The notes beneath the pieces were generated by a model, which was not told the DNA's origin, made no database searches, and saw only the letters and a program-made list of their open reading frames with translations. The translations under genes and the position numbers were made by a program. DNA of 15,417 nucleotides from an uncultured Flammeovirgaceae bacterium. GTDB taxonomy: Bacteria; Bacteroidota; Bacteroidia; Cytophagales; Cyclobacteriaceae. Below are positions 1 to 6,685 of this stretch, one piece after another. Where the stretch lies: assembly GCA_937138955.1 (NCBI GenBank), contig CAKZPJ010000097.1:1-15417 (forward strand). Reading direction: 5' to 3'. How positions within the stretch are numbered: the first letter of the stretch is position 1; the number at the start of each line of letters is the position of its first letter.

Positions 1-1
1 A

Positions 2-688
2 GTAGATGTTAGAAACGCCTGCATCTTTCAGGAACACCAGGTAGTGCTGGAAGATGTCCATTTCTCAGTAGCTCAGGGTGAGTTTGTCTACCTGGTCGGG
101 CGTACCGGTAGTGGAAAAAGCTCGCTGATGCGAACGCTCTACGCTGATCTGCCTCTCCGAATTGGTGAGATGGATGTAGCGGGGTACGCTATTAAAAAGA
201 TAAGCCGTTCGGATGTGCCTTACCTTCGTCGAAAGATGGGTATTATTTTTCAAGATTTTCAGCTCTTTGCCGACCGAACGGTAGACGAGAACCTCAACTT
301 TGTGATGCGAGCTACCGGGTGGAAAGAACGGGCTAGTATGAAAAAACGTTTGGTTGAAGTACTAATGCAAGTTGGGTTAGGTTCAGCCGGAACCAAGCTG
401 CCTCATCAGTTGTCCGGTGGAGAGCAACAACGGGTTGCCATTGCTCGCTCTTTAATAAACAAACCTATTTTGCTAGTTGCCGATGAGCCAACTGGAAACT
501 TAGACCCTAGTGTATCGGAGGGTATTCTTAGTCTTTTTCAGGAAATAAATCAACAAGGTACCACCGTACTAATGGCGACCCATAGCCATGAATTTGTCCG
601 AAATTACCCCGCCCGGGTGCTCAAATGTGAACACGGTCGTCTGCTCGATTCCCAACGAGAAGATTTTGAGCTCAATAGCACGTATTAG
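2..688 (+). CDS. ftsE: Cell-division ABC transporter ATPase FtsE (5' end outside window)
   Basis: ATPase of the FtsEX complex, which sits on the inner face of the cytoplasmic membrane and activates peptidoglycan hydrolases at the division site. The ABC ATPase signatures are all present in order: Walker A GRTGSGKSS (nt 98-124), Q-loop FQDFQLF, signature LSGGEQQR, Walker B LLVADEPTGNLD and switch His in THSHEF. A GTG at 44 could be read as a start, but the frame is open back to nt 2 and reads VDVRNACIFQEHQVV before LEDVHF. That matches the normal FtsE N-terminus, so GTG 44 is an internal valine and the true start lies upstream. The FtsX partner is not in the window. A general LolD/MacB-type ABC ATPase is the main alternative, but the FVYLVGRTGSGKSSLMRTLY stretch is typical of FtsE from this phylum. 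The 156-nt gap to the next gene argues against tight coupling with it. Confidence 0.88.
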   Translation, partial: VDVRNACIFQEHQVVLEDVHFSVAQGEFVYLVGRTGSGKSSLMRTLYADLPLRIGEMDVAGYAIKKISRSDVPYLRRKMGIIFQDFQLFADRTVDENLNFVMRATGWKERASMKKRLVEVLMQVGLGSAGTKLPHQLSGGEQQRVAIARSLINKPILLVADEPTGNLDPSVSEGILSLFQEINQQGTTVLMATHSHEFVRNYPARVLKCEHGRLLDSQREDFELNSTY

Positions 689-690
689 TC

Positions 691-761
691 CGTAGTTCAT
701 AGTCAGCAGTCCACAGAATTAATACCGACGAGTATATTATACTGTTGACTGTCTAGACAGT
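691..761. repeat. Competing inverted repeats between ftsE and ppx
   Basis: AGTCAGCAGT (701-710) can pair with ACTGTTGACT (741-750) over 10 bp with one G-U wobble and a 30-nt loop. The right arm shares bases 748-750 with a perfect 14-bp palindrome, ACTGTCTAGACAGT (748-761), so the two structures exclude each other. The site lies 13-73 nt after the ftsE stop and 84 nt before the ppx start. It may be a terminator, an operator or a degenerate intergenic repeat; no U-tract follows, so an intrinsic terminator is not well supported. Confidence 0.45.
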
Positions 762-844
762 ACCTATCGCCCCTCGACTATATGCTTCAAACCACTATAT
801 TGCAAGGAATAGAATACTAAAGCTCCCTAAATCTCAATCAACTC

Positions 845-2380
845 ATGAAACTAGCCGCTATTGACATTGGTACCAACTCTATTCACATGATTGTGGTGCA
901 AGTGCAGGGGGATAATACTTTTCATGTGATTGAGCGGGAGAAGGAAATGGTGAAGCTAGGCGAGGGGGTTTTCGCTACTAACCGACTTAGCGACCGAGCG
1001 TACAAAGAAGGATTAGAAGTAATTAAGCGGTACGTACAGTTAGCCGATCAGTTAGGCGTTGACGAAATTATTACTGCCGCAACCAGTGCCACCCGAGAAG
1101 CACAAAATGGCCGAGAATTTCTGGATGCTATTGTAAAGAAAACCGGCATTGCTCCCCAGGTAATTTCCGGTAAAGAAGAAGCCCGACTTATCTTTTTGGC
1201 TGTTCGGCAAGCCATTGCTTTGCAGGGTAAGAAAGCATTAGTGCTGGATATTGGCGGAGGAAGTACCGAAGCAGTTGTAGGCAATGAAAAGGAAGTACTG
1301 TTTCGTAGTAGTGTTAAGCTGGGAGTGCGTCGCTTGCTAGATATGTTTGAGCATCAGGGCCCCATCGGAAAGGAAGCCCTAAAAGTACTGGAAGCGCACA
1401 TCAAACAGATAGCCCGTGATGTCATCAGTGAAGCCAAACAGCACGGGTTTGCTCAAGTAATTGGTACTTCCGGTACCATCCGAACCCTAGGTGAAGCCGC
1501 ATTGATTGAAAATGGGGGAGATGACTTACCATCAGTAAATGCCGAGAAAGTATCGCGGGCTGACCTAGAAAAGCTTACCAAAAAGTTGCTAAAATCAGAG
1601 GCCGAAGAGCGATCCGATGTAAAAGGTATCAATGATCGCCGAGCGGATGCCATTCATCTGGGTGGAGTGCTGCTCACCCAACTGCTCCAACTAGCGGATG
1701 CTAAGGAAATTACACTCTGCGATGCCTCACTGCGCGAAGGATTAATCATCGACTACATTCAGAAGTATGCCAAGAAGGGAACCAGCTTACCGGAACACGA
1801 AGATCTGAGACACCGTAGCGCGGCTCATCTCGCCCTTAAGTTTGATGTTGATCTGGAGCAAGCCTCACACGTAGCAGCATTAAGCAAGCAGCTCTTCTGT
1901 GAACTTTCATCGCTGCATTCACTAAAAGTATACGAGCAGCATATTTTAGAGTACGCTGCTATGCTGCACGAGGTAGGACAGTATATTAGCTTCAAGCGCT
2001 ACCATAAAAATTCTCGCTATATCATTAAGCACGCTCGTCTGCGGGGTTTCACCAATGAAGAGATACTGCTGGTTAGGCACGTAGCCCGCTACCATCGCAA
2101 AGCTGCGCCCTCTAAATCCCAAAAGAAGTATCGTAAGCTCAGTAAGCGGCAGCGTAACATAGTAAACGTGCTATCGGGAATCCTTCGTATCGCCGTTGGA
2201 CTTAACACTACCAAAAATCAGTTAGTCCGAGAAGTACGTTGTCAAATTTCTAAAAAAGAAATACAGATTACTTCCAAAGGCTCTTCTACCCTGGATATTG
2301 AACTGTGGGCTGCCGAACGGAATAAAAAGGTGCTGGAAGAGGCACTTGACCGTAAGATTACAGTTCTAAAAAATACGTAA
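845..2380 (+). CDS. ppx: Ppx/GppA family exopolyphosphatase
   Basis: Cytosolic phosphatase of the ASKHA fold that removes terminal phosphate from polyphosphate or from pppGpp. At 511 aa it has the full two-domain length of E. coli Ppx (about 513 aa). The N-terminal phosphate-binding loop is DIGTNSIHM (residues 7-15), the catalytic-Glu segment is SGKEEARLIF (108-117) and the second loop is DIGGGSTEAV (135-144). The C-terminal half has an HD-like helical region with MLHEVGQYISF and VARYHRKAAPSKSQ; HE in place of HD is normal for Ppx. The ATG at 845 is kept because the protein starts directly with the first beta strand, MKLAAIDIGTNS. Short GppA-like proteins lack the C-terminal domain, so Ppx is favoured, but substrate choice between polyphosphate and pppGpp cannot be read from sequence. 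No polyphosphate kinase is visible nearby. Confidence 0.9.
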   Translation: MKLAAIDIGTNSIHMIVVQVQGDNTFHVIEREKEMVKLGEGVFATNRLSDRAYKEGLEVIKRYVQLADQLGVDEIITAATSATREAQNGREFLDAIVKKTGIAPQVISGKEEARLIFLAVRQAIALQGKKALVLDIGGGSTEAVVGNEKEVLFRSSVKLGVRRLLDMFEHQGPIGKEALKVLEAHIKQIARDVISEAKQHGFAQVIGTSGTIRTLGEAALIENGGDDLPSVNAEKVSRADLEKLTKKLLKSEAEERSDVKGINDRRADAIHLGGVLLTQLLQLADAKEITLCDASLREGLIIDYIQKYAKKGTSLPEHEDLRHRSAAHLALKFDVDLEQASHVAALSKQLFCELSSLHSLKVYEQHILEYAAMLHEVGQYISFKRYHKNSRYIIKHARLRGFTNEEILLVRHVARYHRKAAPSKSQKKYRKLSKRQRNIVNVLSGILRIAVGLNTTKNQLVREVRCQISKKEIQITSKGSSTLDIELWAAERNKKVLEEALDRKITVLKNT

Positions 2381-2477
2381 GAGATTGCCTATCATTTGCC
2401 TTGAAAGCAGCAATTTTCTAATCTGTTTAACCCTATTTCCCGTCAACAGGGGGAGATGAAGAGGCTGAAAATGTACT

Positions 2478-2505
2478 ATCTTAAACGTTAACTTACGATT
2501 AAGAT
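2478..2505. promoter_or_regulatory. 7-bp inverted repeat just before the VOC gene
   Basis: ATCTTAA (2478-2484) and TTAAGAT (2499-2505) are exact inverted copies around a 14-bp spacer. The right arm ends 6 nt before the ATG at 2512, so a repressor dimer or a small hairpin here would cover the ribosome entry site. It is a sequence pattern only, with no known factor assigned. Confidence 0.3.
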
Positions 2506-2511
2506 AAACAC

Positions 2512-2868
2512 ATGAAGTATAAATCTATCCGAGCATTTATTGGTGCTAAAGATTTTACAGAGTCTCGTCATTTTTACCAAGAACTGGGTTTTAATGAGGT
2601 CCCAGTTTCGTCTAATATGTCATACTTCTCGGTTGGCGATTTAGGTTTCTATCTGCAAGATTACTACGTGAAAGATTGGGTAGATAATTCTATGGTGTTT
2701 ATGGAGGTAGACAATGCCCGCCAGTATCAGCAAAAGCTAGCCGACCTCAATTTGTCTGCTAAATTCAAGACAGTGAAGCTATCATCGATCCAGGAAAATG
2801 ATTAGGGATGCGAATGTTTTTTGCACGATCCTTCCGGAGTACTCTGGCACTTTGGCGAGTTTTACTAG
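2512..2868 (+). pseudogene. VOC (glyoxalase/bleomycin-resistance fold) protein, interrupted by an in-frame TAG
   Basis: The open part, 97 aa from ATG 2512, opens with a typical VOC first strand and helix (IRAFIGAKDFTESRHFYQEL) followed by FYLQDYYV and the second half FMEVDNARQYQQKL. It stops at TAG 2803-2805. Directly after it, in the same frame, 20 more codons run to a second TAG at 2866-2868 and encode GCECFLHDPSGVLWHFGEFY, which is the conserved C-terminal strand of this family. The position filled by TAG is usually Trp in related proteins (family memory: a DWG-x-ECFLHDPSG pattern), so one TGG-to-TAG change explains it. The intact length would be 118 aa. The final strand is part of the beta-alpha-beta(3) fold and often carries a metal ligand, so the truncated product is probably unstable. 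Sequencing error or readthrough are alternatives. The substrate is unknown. Confidence 0.8.
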
Positions 2869-3016
2869 ACCCGCTTTTCTTCTGCCAAACATTCAGTATA
2901 TGCTGCCCAACTAATAGCGGATTTTGTAAGAACAATAGGCTGGTCTTGGGTGAACATTATTATTGATTTTGCGTATTGATTGGGCTAGGAACCCTACAAA
3001 TCTGGGTAGCTTAATT

Positions 3017-4093
3017 ATGAAATTATTCAGTTGCCAGAAGTGCGATCAGTTACTGTATTTTGAAAATATTCGCTGTGAGCGTTGTCGTAGCCAACTAGGA
3101 TTTTCCCCTGACTCAATGGAGTTACTAACCTTAGTTTCACTCGGCAATGGCATCTTTCATACGTATAACAATCAAACCAAGACTTACCGATACTGTGCTA
3201 ATGTTCAATACAAGGCATGCAATTGGTTAATCCCAGTGCATGACTCAAATGGCTATTGTACCGCATGTCTTTTTAATCGGACAATTCCCAACTTAACGGA
3301 GAAGAGAAATCTAAAACTCTGGCGAAAATTGGAAACTGCTAAACATCGCTTAATCTATACTTTGCTGAGAATGAATCTTCCCCTTATGCCTAAAACGGCT
3401 GATCTGGATAATGGCTTGGCTTTCGATTTTCTGGCGGATTGGATTGATGATAAAGGCAAAGCACAGCCGGTGCTTACAGGACACGCTCAAGGGCTAGTGA
3501 CAATTAATATTAACGAAGCTGACGATGCCCATCGGGCGCAGATGCGGCAAGACATGGGCGAACGCTACCGAACCCTATTGGGGCACTTCCGGCACGAAGT
3601 AGGGCACTACTATTGGCAACTACTCATTGCAGATAGCGATAGGCTGTTGGAGTACCGAGCCTTATTCGGCAACGAGCAACTAGACTATGGTGAAGCTTTA
3701 CAATCGCACTACCAACAAGGCCCCCCTACCGGTTGGCGAGAAAACTTTATAAGCTCTTACGCTACGGCTCACTCCTGGGAAGATTGGGCGGAAACCTGGG
3801 CGCACTACCTGCACATGGTAGATACTCTCGCTACCGCCTATGCGTTTGGTTTGCAAATACAACCTCGTGTAACTGATGATGAAGAATTAGCTGCTGAAAT
3901 AGACCGAGATCCCTACCAAATTAAAAAATTTGACCGTATTATGGAGCTATGGCTTCCTCTAACCATTGCCATGAACAGCATTAACCGTAGCATGGGTCAA
4001 CCGGATATGTATCCGTTTGTAATCTCCAATGCTGTGGTAGCAAAGCTGTCGTTTATCCATAATGTAGTTCGTGCTTCCGCAATTAATGCCTAA
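3017..4093 (+). CDS. Zinc-ribbon putative zinc-binding metallopeptidase
   Basis: Predicted 358-aa cytosolic protein matching the family called putative zinc-binding metallo-peptidase (COG4307-like), with an N-terminal zinc ribbon and a C-terminal gluzincin-like core. Cysteines pair as C6-x2-C9 with C20-x2-C23, then C60 and C68 with C81-x2-C84, enough for two zinc sites. The active-site motif is HEVGH (193-197) within GHFRHEVGHYYWQLL. About 60 residues later WEDWAETWAHYLH (254-266) supplies glutamates (E255, E259) that could be the third ligand. No signal peptide or membrane segment is seen. The frame can be opened from a TTG at 2963, but ATG 3017 is chosen because it starts directly at MKLFSCQKC, the usual zinc-ribbon start, and the 18 extra residues look like translated intergenic DNA. 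Substrate and biological role are unknown for this family. Confidence 0.8.
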   Translation: MKLFSCQKCDQLLYFENIRCERCRSQLGFSPDSMELLTLVSLGNGIFHTYNNQTKTYRYCANVQYKACNWLIPVHDSNGYCTACLFNRTIPNLTEKRNLKLWRKLETAKHRLIYTLLRMNLPLMPKTADLDNGLAFDFLADWIDDKGKAQPVLTGHAQGLVTININEADDAHRAQMRQDMGERYRTLLGHFRHEVGHYYWQLLIADSDRLLEYRALFGNEQLDYGEALQSHYQQGPPTGWRENFISSYATAHSWEDWAETWAHYLHMVDTLATAYAFGLQIQPRVTDDEELAAEIDRDPYQIKKFDRIMELWLPLTIAMNSINRSMGQPDMYPFVISNAVVAKLSFIHNVVRASAINA

Positions 4094-4110
4094 TGATTGA
4101 CGAACGTTGG

Positions 4111-4124
4111 ATGCTGAGTAGCAT
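4111..4124. repeat. Small hairpin after the metallopeptidase gene
   Basis: ATGCT (4111-4115) and AGCAT (4120-4124) form a 5-bp stem with a GAGT loop 18 nt after the metallopeptidase stop. It is AT-rich downstream but has no clean U-tract, so it is only a weak terminator candidate. Confidence 0.25.
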
Positions 4125-4136
4125 ATAATTAAATTT

Positions 4137-4168
4137 CATCAATCATCAATCATCAATCATCAATCATC
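4137..4168 (+). repeat. Tandem heptamer repeat (CATCAAT, about 4.6 copies)
   Basis: Four perfect copies of CATCAAT (4137-4164) followed by CATC (4165-4168). The preceding ATGATTGA at 4093-4100 is the inverse of a repeat unit, so it could fold back on the array. The array ends 4 nt before the -33 element of the mpl promoter. Such perfect short tandem repeats can change copy number by slippage. Confidence 0.9.
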
Positions 4169-4172
4169 GCTA

Positions 4173-4202
4173 TTGCTCGTCAGGCTTTTTGTCCTAACTT
4201 TG
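4173..4202 (+). promoter_or_regulatory. Bacteroidota-type sigma promoter for mpl
   Basis: TTG at 4173-4175, a 19-bp spacer and TAACTTTG at 4195-4202 fit the phylum consensus TTG-N19-TAnnTTTG exactly. The -7 box ends 30 nt before the mpl ATG at 4233, giving a predicted leader of roughly 20-25 nt. This is the best promoter match seen in the window. Confidence 0.7.
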
Positions 4203-4232
4203 CCACCATTCTAGAAAAACAAGATCCCTTCT

Positions 4233-5606
4233 ATGCCTAATTCATTAAAACGAGTGCATTTTATTGCTATCGGTGGTAGCGTAATGCATGATCTGGCTTT
4301 GCATATTGCCCAAAAAGGGGTACAAGTAACTGGTTCTGACGATGAAATTTATGATCCTGCTCGAGGTGCTTTAGCCGAAGCCGGACTACTACCAGAACAA
4401 ACTGGTTGGTTTCCTGAGAAGATTACCAAAGAACTGGATGCGGTGATATTGGGTATGCACGCTCGGCCTGATAACCCTGAGCTGCAGCGGGCGCAGGAGT
4501 TAGATATCCCCATATTATCCTACCCAGATTTTATCTACGAAAACAGCCGCGACAAACAACGGGTAGTCATTGCGGGTAGTCACGGTAAAACAACTATTAC
4601 ATCTATTATTGTTCACGTACTAAGCCAGCTAAAGCGGGAGTTTGATTATGTGATCGGGGCTAAGATTGATGCTTTGCCCGGGCGCGTTCAACTCAGTAAT
4701 GCTCCGCTTATTGTAATTGAAGGCGATGAATACCTTTCTTCTCCCATTGACCGTAATCCGAAGATTCTAAAATACCATCACCATATCGGACTAATCAGTG
4801 GCATTGCCTGGGATCATTACAATGTTTTCAGAACCGAAGATGAATATGTGCAACAATTCGACCGTTTTGCTGATGCCTCGCCTAAAGCCGGAGTGCTGAT
4901 TTACTGCGAAGAAGACGATATGGCTACTGTAATCGGACGGAAGGAGCGAGCCGATGTCACCCGGATAGAGTATAAAACCCATCCGCACCAAGTGCGCGAC
5001 GGTAAAAGTTATTTAACAATTCCTGATGGCGAAGTGCCCGTCAAATTATTCGGAGCACATAACATGCAGAATATCAGTGGGGCCCTAGAAGTTTGTAAGC
5101 GGATTGGCGTGACTGGGGAGCAGTTCTACTCAGCTATCGGCTCATTCCAGGGAGCGAATATGCGGCTGGAACTGGTAGCCGAAAATGAACATACTCGATT
5201 ATATAAAGACTTTGCCCACGCCCCATCGAAGCTACTCGCTACTACTAAGGCAGTTAAAAATCAATTTCCTAACCGAACCCTAGTTGCCTGCGTAGAACTA
5301 CACACCTACAGTAGCTTGAATCCTGAATTTATCGGTCAGTACCAAGATACCCTGAAAGATGCCGATGTAGCTATCGTCTATCATAATCCTGAAGTTTCTC
5401 AACACAAAAAATTAACTCCCTTAACAGATGAGCAACTCAAAACTGCCTTCAACCAAGATAGTATTCTCATCTTTACTCAAACTGAAGCACTCAAGAAGTA
5501 TTTGACGGAGCAAGAGTGGCCGGATAAAAATCTGCTAATGATGAGTTCGGGTACCTTTGGCGGATTGGATTTGGTGGAACTTGGCGAAACAGTAAGAGGA
5601 AGTTAG
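4233..5606 (+). CDS. mpl: Mpl-type UDP-MurNAc : murein tripeptide ligase
   Basis: Cytosolic ATP-dependent Mur ligase that joins recycled L-Ala-gamma-D-Glu-meso-DAP to UDP-N-acetylmuramate, returning cell-wall peptide to peptidoglycan synthesis. At 457 aa it is about the length of E. coli Mpl. The N-terminal nucleotide-binding loop is HFIAIGGSVMHDLAL (9-23), the ATP P-loop GSHGKTT (115-121), the metal/substrate segment EGDEY (163-167) with WDH (193-195), then GAHNMQN (274-280), R311 and DFAHAP (326-331) of the C-terminal ADP-binding domain. MurC is the nearest alternative, but GGSVMHDLA and the missing dcw neighbours favour Mpl. The ATG at 4233 follows a strong promoter and gives the standard N-terminus. 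The stop codon lies inside the left arm of a large inverted repeat. Peptide specificity cannot be proved from sequence. Confidence 0.85.
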   Translation: MPNSLKRVHFIAIGGSVMHDLALHIAQKGVQVTGSDDEIYDPARGALAEAGLLPEQTGWFPEKITKELDAVILGMHARPDNPELQRAQELDIPILSYPDFIYENSRDKQRVVIAGSHGKTTITSIIVHVLSQLKREFDYVIGAKIDALPGRVQLSNAPLIVIEGDEYLSSPIDRNPKILKYHHHIGLISGIAWDHYNVFRTEDEYVQQFDRFADASPKAGVLIYCEEDDMATVIGRKERADVTRIEYKTHPHQVRDGKSYLTIPDGEVPVKLFGAHNMQNISGALEVCKRIGVTGEQFYSAIGSFQGANMRLELVAENEHTRLYKDFAHAPSKLLATTKAVKNQFPNRTLVACVELHTYSSLNPEFIGQYQDTLKDADVAIVYHNPEVSQHKKLTPLTDEQLKTAFNQDSILIFTQTEALKKYLTEQEWPDKNLLMMSSGTFGGLDLVELGETVRGS

Positions 5607-5671
5607 AAGATGGAAGGCTGGAGACCGGAAGTATTGAATAGTGATCGAACCTTCCAAATACGTAACTTCCT
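5597..5671. repeat. Two-part inverted repeat overlapping the mpl stop codon
   Basis: Outer arms AGGAAGTTA (5597-5605) and TAACTTCCT (5663-5671) pair over 9 bp. Inner arms TGGAAGG (5611-5617) and CCTTCCA (5650-5656) pair over 7 bp. They are separated by a 5/6-nt internal loop, and the apical loop is 32 nt. The left arm includes TA of the mpl TAG stop (5604-5606). It could act as a 3'-end stabiliser or terminator; no U-tract follows. The GGAAG-rich character resembles a degenerate intergenic repeat. Confidence 0.65.
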
Positions 5672-5733
5672 GACTAGTCCGTCTCAGATAAGTTTCGGGA
5701 TGACTAATTCCCAAAGTCCAATCTCCATTGGCA

Positions 5734-5751
5734 ATTCAGCAATCGAGCCAT
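5734..5751 (+). repeat. Dispersed CAATCGA-type repeat, copy 1
   Basis: ATTCAGCAATCGAGCCAT matches the reverse complement of 8903-8920 at 16 of 18 positions, both differences being G for A. It lies just before the exonuclease start and continues with a second degenerate unit, ACAATCGAATCATTCAG (5755-5771). Both copies are intergenic. Confidence 0.6.
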
Positions 5752-5778
5752 TTAACAATCGAATCATTCAGTGAAAAT

Positions 5779-6591
5779 ATGATAAATCTAAAACTAAAGA
5801 ATCCGTTAACATTTTTTGATCTGGAAAGTACTGGGGTCAATGTTACCAAAGATCGTATAGTTGAGTATTCTTTCATCAAAGTACTACCCAACCAACAAGT
5901 AGAAACACTGACTCAACGAATCAATCCTGGAGTTCCGATTCCACACGAAACCAGCTTAATCCACGGTATTTACGATGAAGATATAAAAGATGCACCTACG
6001 TTTAAGGAAGTGGCTCGAAAGCTGCTTAAGTTCTTGGAAGGTAGCGACTTAGCTGGGTTCAATATCATCAAGTTTGATGTACCCTTGCTGGTTGAGTCTT
6101 TTCTTCGGGAGAATATAGAATTTGACGTAAGTCGAAGGAAATTTGTAGACGCCCAGAAAATCTTCCATATGATGGAGAAGCGTACGCTTTCCGCTGCCTA
6201 CAAATTTTACTGCCAGAAAAATCTAGAAGATGCCCATAGTGCTGAAGCCGACACCCTGGCTACCTTAGAAGTACTGAAAGCTCAGGTAGAAAAATACGAT
6301 GGTCAAGAAATGGTTGATCTCCAAGGTAATAAGGTAGGAGTTATTCGCGACGATGTGGAATCGTTACATAAAGTTTCTACATCAAAAATGGTGGATTTGG
6401 CAGGGCGATTTAGCTTTAATAACGACGGAGTTGAAATCATCAATTTTGGCAAACACAAAAATAGGCCAGTAGAAGAGGTGTTAGCTTCCGAACCGGCCTT
6501 TTACGACTGGATGATGAAAGGAGACTTTCCACTAGACACCAAGCGCATACTGACTGAAATAAAGCTGCGAGGTTTAAAATCCAGATTTTAG
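5779..6591 (+). CDS. DEDDh-type 3'-5' exonuclease (DnaQ/ExoX-like)
   Basis: Predicted cytosolic nuclease that removes nucleotides from 3' ends of DNA or RNA with two metal ions. The 270-aa product carries all five DEDDh residues: D14 and E16 in FFDLESTG, D100 in GFNIIKFDVPLL, and H153 with D158 in DAHSAEADTL. The HGIYDED segment (62-68) is usual for DnaQ-like enzymes. The C-terminal part INFGKHKNRPVEEV...DWMMKGDFP (221-251) resembles the small domain at the end of ExoX-like proteins. A TTG at 5728 would add 17 residues, but those codons cover a dispersed intergenic repeat. ATG 5779 places the catalytic Asp at the usual distance from the N-terminus and is preferred. It is too short and lacks the partner domains to be a polymerase subunit; a repair or clean-up role is likely. 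It ends 94 nt before otsAB. Confidence 0.82.
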   Translation: MINLKLKNPLTFFDLESTGVNVTKDRIVEYSFIKVLPNQQVETLTQRINPGVPIPHETSLIHGIYDEDIKDAPTFKEVARKLLKFLEGSDLAGFNIIKFDVPLLVESFLRENIEFDVSRRKFVDAQKIFHMMEKRTLSAAYKFYCQKNLEDAHSAEADTLATLEVLKAQVEKYDGQEMVDLQGNKVGVIRDDVESLHKVSTSKMVDLAGRFSFNNDGVEIINFGKHKNRPVEEVLASEPAFYDWMMKGDFPLDTKRILTEIKLRGLKSRF

Positions 6592-6620
6592 CCTTCTTAC
6601 TTCGGGTTTTACCTACTTTT

Positions 6621-6654
6621 TATAGTAACTTTATAGCAACTTTTTAAGCTTAAA
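6621..6654. promoter_or_regulatory. Direct repeats and palindrome upstream of otsAB
   Basis: An 11-bp unit, TATAGTAACTT (6621-6631) then TATAGCAACTT (6632-6642), is repeated head to tail with one change. It is followed at once by a perfect 12-bp palindrome, TTTAAGCTTAAA (6643-6654), 31 nt before the otsAB ATG. TAACTTTA (6626-6633) is one base off the -7 consensus TAnnTTTG, but no TTG is present at the right distance. The 11-bp period would place two sites on one face of the helix. It is a candidate operator only. Confidence 0.35.
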
Positions 6655-6685
6655 CTAATCAAATACGCGCACAACTAGCTGTTTT

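Noticed and set aside
44..46. GTG as the ftsE start
   Set aside because: The frame is open to nt 2 and encodes a typical FtsE N-terminal stretch, so this GTG is an internal valine codon.
2384..2414. ATTGC/GCAAT stem after ppx as an intrinsic terminator
   Set aside because: Only five base pairs with a 21-nt loop; too weak to call.
2946..2971. Promoter for the metallopeptidase (TTG with TGATTTTG)
   Set aside because: The spacer is only 15 bp and the -7 box has a mismatch at a key base.
2963..3016. TTG start extending the metallopeptidase by 18 residues
   Set aside because: ATG 3017 begins directly at the zinc-ribbon motif and the extension has no family-like character.
4137..4168. CRISPR-like array
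   Set aside because: Units are 7 bp and contiguous with no spacers.
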